Source: Erysipelotrichaceae bacterium (GTDB taxonomy: Bacteria > Bacillota_I > Bacilli_A > Erysipelotrichales > Erysipelotrichaceae). From it: a DNA stretch of 5,633 nt. The stretch is from contig CAAEDX010000005.1 of NCBI GenBank assembly GCA_900754715.1, positions 1-5,633 on the forward strand, in the 5' to 3' direction. Under the pieces are notes generated by a model. It saw only the letters and a list, made by a program, of their open reading frames with translations. It searched no databases and was not told the origin of the DNA. The translations under genes and the position numbers were made by a program. Below are positions 1 through 2,869 of this stretch, one piece after another; position 1 is the first letter of the stretch, and every line of letters begins with the position of its first letter.

Positions 1-665
1 CGGCATCCAGCAGCTGCCCGCCGCAGAAGGGCTTCATGACCGAGATGCCCACGCCTTCCTTGGCACAGCGCTGATACAACGCCAGCCGTTCGTCACTTTC
101 GCCAAATGCATATTCGCCATGACGGTTGTCATATGCCGGATTGATGCTGAACATCACCATGTCGAGGATCCCCATGTCGAGCACTTGATTGACAAGGGCC
201 GGCGTATGGGAAGAAAGCCCGATGTGACGGACCACGCCCTGACGTTTCAGCTCAAGGATGGCGTCGATGATACCGTTTTCCTGCACGGTGCGCAGATCGC
301 TCTCTTCATCGATGCAGTGAATGAAGCCGAAATCGATGTAATCGGTCTGCAGCATCTTCAGCTGCCAAGCGACCGCCTTTCTCACTTTATCTGGATCGGT
401 GGTCCAGCCGTACTCTCCGCTCGTATAATCAGCGCCGAAATGGATCTGCAGATACACTTGATCACGACGCCCCGCGATCGCTTTCCCTACGCCGGAAAAA
501 GCCGCGGCATGTCCGCTTGCCATATCGATATAGTTGATGCCATGATCCAGCGCCATGCGGATCGTTTCGATGATCTCTTTTTCATCCGCTTCGCCGATCG
601 AGCTCGTCCCCAGCCCCGATCACGCTGATGCGCGCGTCGTCATGTGGCAGCGTACGATATTCCAT
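1..665 (-). CDS. Aldo/keto reductase family protein, 3' end cut by window edge, apparent frameshift near the 5' end
   Basis: Read on the minus strand from ATG at 665, after an AAAGGGG ribosome site, the protein opens MEYRTLPHDDARISVIG, a typical aldo/keto reductase N-terminus. The frame then meets TGA at 584-582 after 27 codons. Removing one G from the GGGG run at 617-614 restores VIGLGTSSIGEADEKEI and an open frame of about 221 codons to the edge. Numbering is for the repaired protein. The TIM-barrel landmarks are GLGT (17-20), NYID (44-47), TDYIDFGFIH (107-116), HIGLSSH and the barrel-end motif VMKPFCGG. The last motif and the overall pattern fit the COG1453-like branch, which often carries a C-terminal 4Fe-4S domain; that part would lie outside the window. 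Of the usual Asp-Tyr-Lys-His tetrad, D47 and H116 are present, but Tyr appears replaced by H52 and Lys by H75, so a classical NADPH reductase activity is doubtful. If the extra base is real, only a product from an internal start such as ATG 556 could be made, lacking the first strand. It is the second gene of a two-gene unit with the 73-residue ORF. Confidence 0.85.
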
Positions 666-685
666 TGCAAATGTCCCCTTTCTTT

Positions 686-907
686 TCATTCTTTCCGCTC
701 TTCAAGCAAGGACTCCAGCCGCGCGAGACATCTTTCATCCCGATGAACTTCTGTTAACAGCAAATGCCGTTGTTCTGCCAAAAGCACCATCTGGCCTGCT
801 TCATCACGCGCATGGAACAAACGCAAGAAAGTTTCTATCCGTGTTTCTGTACAGCCAGCGGCACGCAGGTTTTCAGCCAGCTGCCGTTCCTGATTTCTGT
901 CCCGCAT
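686..907 (-). CDS. Small protein of unknown function, 73 residues, upstream of the aldo/keto reductase
   Basis: ATG at 907 is preceded by GGCAGGGA about seven bases upstream. A GTG directly before it (910) is in frame but gives poorer spacing. The protein is charged and predicted mostly helical, with no signal peptide or membrane segment: RQLAENLRAAGC (9-20), then FLRLFHARDEAGQMVLL, then a last helix rich in Arg, Glu and Leu ending EERKE. Short proteins of this pattern (helix with AGC, a LxxxGxxxxxLxLL stretch, then RxxLLxxxHxxxRxLxxLxxL) occur in Bacillota. I recall the last part as similar to the C-terminal coiled-coil region of MerR-type regulators, but there is no DNA-binding domain here. 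The stop lies 20 bases from the reductase start, so the two genes are probably co-transcribed from the promoter at 933-961. A role as a partner or regulator of the reductase is inference only. Confidence 0.8.
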   Translation of the reverse strand: MRDRNQERQLAENLRAAGCTETRIETFLRLFHARDEAGQMVLLAEQRHLLLTEVHRDERCLARLESLLEERKE

Positions 908-932
908 CACTGTTTCCCTGCCTTTCTTTTTC

Positions 933-961
933 AGTATAGATCAGTTGGCATGACATCGCAA
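933..961 (-). promoter_or_regulatory. SigA-type promoter for the 73-residue ORF / reductase unit
   Basis: On the minus strand TTGCGA (961-956) and TATACT (938-933) are separated by exactly 17 bases. Transcription would begin near 926, giving a leader of about 19 bases with the GGCAGGGA ribosome site. It lies back to back with the plus-strand promoter at 1004-1033, so the two units are divergent and about 43 bases separate the two -35 boxes. Confidence 0.65.
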
Positions 962-1003
962 ATACTTATATCGAATAGGAAGACATAGCGAAAAACTATT
1001 TCA

Positions 1004-1033
1004 TTGACAAGAAACGATGCCAAGAGGTATATT
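1004..1033 (+). promoter_or_regulatory. SigA-type promoter for the C_GCAxxG_C_C gene
   Basis: A perfect TTGACA (1004-1009) and TATATT (1028-1033) are separated by 18 bases. Transcription would start near 1040, directly before the AGGAGG at 1041-1046, so the untranslated leader is only about 12 bases and leaves no room for a leader regulatory RNA. Confidence 0.75.
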
Positions 1034-1051
1034 CAAAACGAGGAGGTAAAC

Positions 1052-1486
1052 ATGAACACGAATACGATGGCCACGCTGAAGGAAAAAGCTGCCGAATATT
1101 ATATGGATGGATACAACTGCGCGGAATGCATCCTCCACGCGGCCAATGAGCAGTGGCAGCTGGGCCTGAGCGAAGCGGACATGCGGCTGGTCTCCGGATT
1201 CGGCGCCGGCATGCAGTGCGGCGATATCTGCGGCGCGCTGACGGCGTCCGTATGCGTGATCTCCCGGAAGATCGTGCGCACGAAGGCCCATGACTGTCCC
1301 GCGCTGCAGCCGCTGGTACAGCAGATGATCTCCGCGTTCGAACAGGCGGCCCAGGCCCGCACCTGCGCCAGGATCCGGCCGCGGGCATTCAATGAGACCA
1401 CGCGCTGTCTGACGACAGTCGAGACTGCGGCGGATATCCTTGAGCAGCTGATGCATGCGCAGGAAGAGATGGACGCGCTGATGTAG
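1052..1486 (+). CDS. C_GCAxxG_C_C family (putative redox-active) protein
   Basis: This 144-residue protein matches the C_GCAxxG_C_C family (Pfam PF09719, TIGR01909 type), cytosolic proteins of about 140 residues with four conserved cysteines and presumed redox or metal-binding function; the reaction is not known. The pattern seen is GYNCAE (20-25), SGFGAGMQCGDICGALT (48-64), TCARI (104-108) and RCLTTVETAADILEQL (118-133). C23, C60, C105 and C119 would be the four family cysteines, and C26, C56, C68 and C82 are extra. The usual CGAxxG motif reads CGALTA, with A65 in place of the last glycine. ATG 1052 is chosen because AGGAGG at 1041-1046 precedes it. An in-frame TTG at 1004 is rejected since it lies in the -35 box. 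No signal peptide or membrane segment is seen. The gene is monocistronic between its promoter and the terminator at 1493-1522. Members of this family are often reported near transporter genes, and an ABC transporter lies further right here. Confidence 0.92.
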   Translation: MNTNTMATLKEKAAEYYMDGYNCAECILHAANEQWQLGLSEADMRLVSGFGAGMQCGDICGALTASVCVISRKIVRTKAHDCPALQPLVQQMISAFEQAAQARTCARIRPRAFNETTRCLTTVETAADILEQLMHAQEEMDALM

Positions 1487-1492
1487 CGCAAT

Positions 1493-1522
1493 AAAAGAGA
1501 TCCTCGCCCCGGATCTCTTTTT
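1493..1522. terminator. Bidirectional Rho-independent terminator
   Basis: An 11-bp perfect stem, AAAAGAGATCC (1493-1503) with GGATCTCTTTT (1511-1521), has a 7-base loop (TCGCCCC) and a run of five T on the plus strand. Read on the minus strand the tail is CTCTTTTATT, so it can end both the C_GCAxxG_C_C transcript and the convergent lipoprotein transcript. Confidence 0.9.
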
Positions 1523-1551
1523 CGCAGATGGCAGAAGCAGCTTAAAGCTTT

Positions 1552-1935
1552 TCATGTCTTCTCATTGAACATAGCGTCAAAATAGCTGACCAATCTTAGC
1601 CGGTCTTCATCACGGGAGACTTGGTAACAGCGATCTCCTATCATGATATGGTCATTCAACACTGACACGTCAAGTGATCCCTCTGTATTTGACAAGGCAC
1701 AAGAAATCTGCCATCCATTTTCAATGCTCGCTGATGTCTCCTTGAGGTCCAATTGATGCAAAAGCTCGTTCAGTTCATCAATGTCTTCTTCATCACCGAC
1801 CGCTTCTTTGACTCCTTGTGCTGAAGTCATTTTCACTTCCATCATCTGATACCTTGTCAGATCAAGCGTATCTGTGCTCACACAGCCGCTTATGGCAAGA
1901 AGGATCGCAAACAGGAGCATGATCTTATCTTTCAT
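1552..1935 (-). CDS. Small putative lipoprotein of unknown function, 127 residues
   Basis: ATG at 1935 follows a strong GGGGAGGAACG ribosome site. The N-terminus has two lysines in a short n-region, a hydrophobic core (IMLLFAILLA, 5-14) and the lipobox ISGC with C18. The mature protein would therefore be a lipid-anchored extracellular protein of about 110 residues. The rest has mixed strand and helix character: a stretch DEEDIDELNELLHQLDL (about 48-64), a segment with alternating polar and hydrophobic residues (IENGWQISCAL, then GSLDVSVLNDHIMIGDRCYQV), and a last helix ending in YFDAMFNEKT. This resembles small extracellular beta-rich domains of Bacillota lipoproteins (DUF5301-like is one possibility), but I cannot assign a family. 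Two cysteines in the mature part (in ISCAL and DRCYQV) could form a disulfide. By eye its codons are more A+T rich than those of the ABC and redox genes. It converges on the terminator at 1493-1522 and is probably read from the promoter at 2237-2264 through a long leader. Confidence 0.85.
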   Translation of the reverse strand: MKDKIMLLFAILLAISGCVSTDTLDLTRYQMMEVKMTSAQGVKEAVGDEEDIDELNELLHQLDLKETSASIENGWQISCALSNTEGSLDVSVLNDHIMIGDRCYQVSRDEDRLRLVSYFDAMFNEKT

Positions 1936-1956
1936 CGTTCCTCCCCATTATATGGC

Positions 1957-1975
1957 ACTAAGATCACGCCTTAGT
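1957..1975. repeat. Inverted repeat ACTAAG-7-CTTAGT upstream of the lipoprotein gene
   Basis: Perfect 6-base arms (1957-1962 and 1970-1975) with a 7-base spacer lie 22 bases upstream of the lipoprotein start codon. It could be a repressor site or a hairpin just before the ribosome site. A TATAAT at 1952-1947 lies beside it but overlaps the ribosome site too closely to be a normal promoter. Confidence 0.4.
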
Positions 1976-2002
1976 CGTTCTTTCGCGCGGCTGATCCGAT
2001 GC

Positions 2003-2031
2003 AAATGAAAATAAGGCTGCCATGCCTTATT
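2003..2031 (-). terminator. Terminator-like hairpin in the lipoprotein leader
   Basis: AATAAGGC (2010-2017) and GCCTTATT (2024-2031) form a perfect 8-bp stem with a 6-base loop. On the minus strand the second arm runs into TTATTTTCATTTG, an imperfect U-rich tail. On the plus strand no T-run follows. It lies between the promoter at 2237-2264 and the lipoprotein gene, where it could act as an attenuator. Confidence 0.4.
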
Positions 2032-2044
2032 CACGAAACATAAC

Positions 2045-2074
2045 GCAATGTGGGACGTCACCGTCCCACATTGC
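2045..2074. repeat. Perfect 13-bp hairpin with a 4-base loop
   Basis: GCAATGTGGGACG (2045-2057) is perfectly complementary to CGTCCCACATTGC (2062-2074), with the loop TCAC on the plus strand. Neither strand has a clear T-run next to it, so it is not a standard terminator. It may be a structural element of the lipoprotein leader or a mobile repeat unit. Confidence 0.75.
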
Positions 2075-2236
2075 TTGAAGCTCAAGATCTTGTGACCCCA
2101 TATGATCAGGATCATTTTTTCATGATATGATATGACCTATGCATATCGCGCTTAAATGTAGAGGATTCGCCTCGTTATGTTCAGATACAGTTTCATCTGT
2201 CACATCACCTGCCTTCTGCACTCACCATCTGCTTAC

Positions 2237-2264
2237 ACTATAGCACGCTGCAAGACCCAGACAA
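2237..2264 (-). promoter_or_regulatory. Extended -10 promoter, probably for the lipoprotein transcript
   Basis: On the minus strand TTGTCT (2264-2259) lies 16 bases before TATAGT (2242-2237), which is directly preceded by TGC, an extended -10 element. Transcription would begin near 2230. The first sizeable gene downstream is the lipoprotein at 1935. Confidence 0.5.
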
Positions 2265-2303
2265 GCTATGCGGCAAAACCGGCAGAGATAAGGGAAAAAT
2301 CGG

Positions 2304-2429
2304 TCATCTGCTGATCTGTTGCAGCAACTGTGCCAGCTTTCGAAAAGCTTTGCGCTGATCCTGGCTCAATGAACGGTACCAAAGCAGCCATCCCCATTCT
2401 TCTGCAGAAATCCATCTCAGCAGTTTCAT
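2304..2429 (-). CDS. Small Trp-rich hypothetical protein, 41 residues
   Basis: ATG at 2429 is preceded by GAGGTGAT with five bases of spacing and by a TATAAT box at 2453-2448, which together argue for a real small gene. The frame is open further upstream to 2528, but that extension crosses the promoter and is rejected. The peptide has four tryptophans (W6, W12, W14, W17) and two predicted helices: SAEEWGWLLWYRSL (8-21) and a basic SQDQRKAFRKLAQLLQQISR (22-41). The second pattern (yrsLs-x-x-QRkaf-x-kla-x-LL) resembles the C-terminal tail helices of many XRE-type regulators, so it could be a remnant of such a gene or a stand-alone small protein. No signal peptide or clear membrane span is seen. 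The function is unknown. It is divergent from the 82-residue membrane protein gene. Confidence 0.55.
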   Translation of the reverse strand: MKLLRWISAEEWGWLLWYRSLSQDQRKAFRKLAQLLQQISR

Positions 2430-2447
2430 TCCATCACCTCTGTAATC

Positions 2448-2453
2448 ATTATA
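2448..2453 (-). promoter_or_regulatory. -10 box of the 41-residue ORF
   Basis: A perfect TATAAT on the minus strand would start transcription near 2441, giving a leader of about 12 bases that includes the GAGGTGAT site. No good -35 hexamer lies at 16-18 bases, so the promoter may be weak or need an activator. Confidence 0.5.
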
Positions 2454-2511
2454 CGCCGAAATCTTGCGTTTCCCTTTAAAAACCCGACGATTTTGCGAAA
2501 TTATGTGAATC

Positions 2512-2528
2512 ATGCAAATTGCGTGCAT
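2512..2528. repeat. Inverted repeat ATGCA-7-TGCAT in the divergent promoter region
   Basis: Arms of five bases (2512-2516 and 2524-2528) with a 7-base spacer cover the place where the -35 box of the plus-strand promoter (TATAAT at 2545-2550) should be. It is a possible operator. Arms this short can arise by chance. Confidence 0.3.
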
Positions 2529-2544
2529 AATCTGTGTTTTCCAG

Positions 2545-2550
2545 TATAAT
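2545..2550 (+). promoter_or_regulatory. -10 box of the 82-residue membrane protein gene
   Basis: A perfect TATAAT lies 36 bases before the GTG start at 2587. There is no good -35 hexamer at the normal distance; TTGCGT at 2519-2524 would need a 20-base spacer. Transcription would start near 2557, leaving a leader of about 30 bases with the AAAGG ribosome site. Confidence 0.55.
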
Positions 2551-2586
2551 AAGAATCATGACAAAAGAAGAAAGAAAGGTGATCGT

Positions 2587-2835
2587 GTGTATCTGATTTA
2601 TCCGCTGCTGTTCGTGTTCCTCTTGCAGAGCCTGTTGCTTCGCATCCCTGGACTGCTGCTGATCGTCGTCGTCCTCTATGCTGTCTATTCGTTCGTGCAG
2701 TACCGACGTACGCGAAAGGCGTACAGCGGCGGCTATCAGGAACCACAGGGCAATACAGGAAGCGCCTCGCACGCGTCACATTCCCATAAGCAGAAAGATG
2801 TGATCGATGTGGAATACACAGAACATGAACTATAA
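2587..2835 (+). CDS. Small hypothetical membrane protein, 82 residues
   Basis: The GTG start at 2587 is chosen because AAAGG lies seven bases upstream and the protein then begins directly with a hydrophobic segment. The in-frame ATG at 2512 would place the -10 box inside the gene. Residues 2-38 are strongly hydrophobic (LIYPLLFVFLLQSLLL, then a PG turn at 21-22, then LLLIVVVLYAVYSFV), which fits one long span or a helical hairpin. A basic stop-transfer stretch YRRTRKAY (39-46) follows, suggesting the polar tail is cytoplasmic. The tail is rich in Gly, Ser, His and Gln (HASHSHKQK) and ends DVIDVEYTEHEL. The acidic VIDVEYTE-type ending recurs in small one-span membrane proteins of Bacillota, whose function I do not know. 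The gene stands alone between its promoter and the terminator at 2840-2869. Confidence 0.8.
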   Translation: MYLIYPLLFVFLLQSLLLRIPGLLLIVVVLYAVYSFVQYRRTRKAYSGGYQEPQGNTGSASHASHSHKQKDVIDVEYTEHEL

Positions 2836-2839
2836 GGAT

Positions 2840-2869
2840 ATGGCCGGGAAGTTCCCGGCCATGTTTTTT
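2840..2869 (+). terminator. Strong Rho-independent terminator of the membrane protein gene
   Basis: ATGGCCGGGA (2840-2849) pairs perfectly with TTCCCGGCCAT read as its complement (2853-2862) around a 3-base loop, followed by six T (2864-2869). The T-run overlaps the stop codon of the convergent ABC gene (2868-2870). On the minus strand there is no U-tract after the hairpin, so it terminates mainly the plus-strand transcript. Confidence 0.9.

Larger units (their letters stand above)
1936..2230 (-). promoter_or_regulatory. Long structured 5' leader upstream of the lipoprotein gene (candidate cis-regulatory RNA)
   Basis: The stretch between the lipoprotein start and the next gene (1936-2303) has no convincing protein gene on either strand. 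If the promoter at 2237-2264 is used, it becomes a leader of about 295 nt. In minus-strand order this leader holds a possible short ORF (2152-2196), a weak ATGATC/GATCAT repeat near 2103-2116, the palindrome CAAGATCTTG (2083-2092), the small hairpin CTTGA/TCAAG (2074-2086), a 13-bp perfect hairpin (2045-2074), a terminator-like hairpin (2003-2031) and an inverted repeat (1957-1975). I do not recognise any known riboswitch or T-box core in it. The leader call is inference from the promoter position and the repeats. Confidence 0.4.

Noticed and set aside
119..628. A 169-codon open frame on the plus strand
   Set aside because: It lies opposite the aldo/keto reductase, whose minus-strand sequence has clear family motifs. 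The plus-strand translation is rich in His, Asp and Arg with no recognisable domain and no ribosome site.
1004..1051. Upstream TTG start extending the C_GCAxxG_C_C protein by 16 residues
   Set aside because: The TTG is part of the TTGACA -35 box and the extension spans the -10 box and the AGGAGG ribosome site.
1001..1555. A 184-codon open frame on the minus strand
   Set aside because: It is antisense to the C_GCAxxG_C_C gene, crosses the terminator and the promoter of that gene, and has no family signature.
1947..1952. TATAAT on the minus strand as the lipoprotein promoter
   Set aside because: Transcription would start only about five bases before the ATG, leaving the strong GGGGAGG ribosome site outside the RNA. 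There is also no -35 box at 16-18 bases.
2101..2120. ATGATC/GATCAT repeat followed by six T as a plus-strand terminator
   Set aside because: The stem is only 5-6 bp of mainly A-T pairs with a loop of 2-4 bases, and no plus-strand gene precedes it.
2304..2528. Upstream ATG giving a 74-residue version of the 41-residue ORF
   Set aside because: The extension crosses the TATAAT box and the divergent promoter region and has no ribosome site. The internal ATG at 2429 has a good one.
2558..2596. A 12-codon ORF overlapping the start of the 82-residue membrane protein
   Set aside because: Its ATG lies at the predicted transcription start with no ribosome site, so it is most likely chance.
2476..2779. 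Two overlapping minus-strand frames of 89-98 codons opposite the membrane protein gene
   Set aside because: Their translations are Arg- and Gln-rich without domains. The plus-strand frame has the ribosome site, the membrane segment and the terminator.
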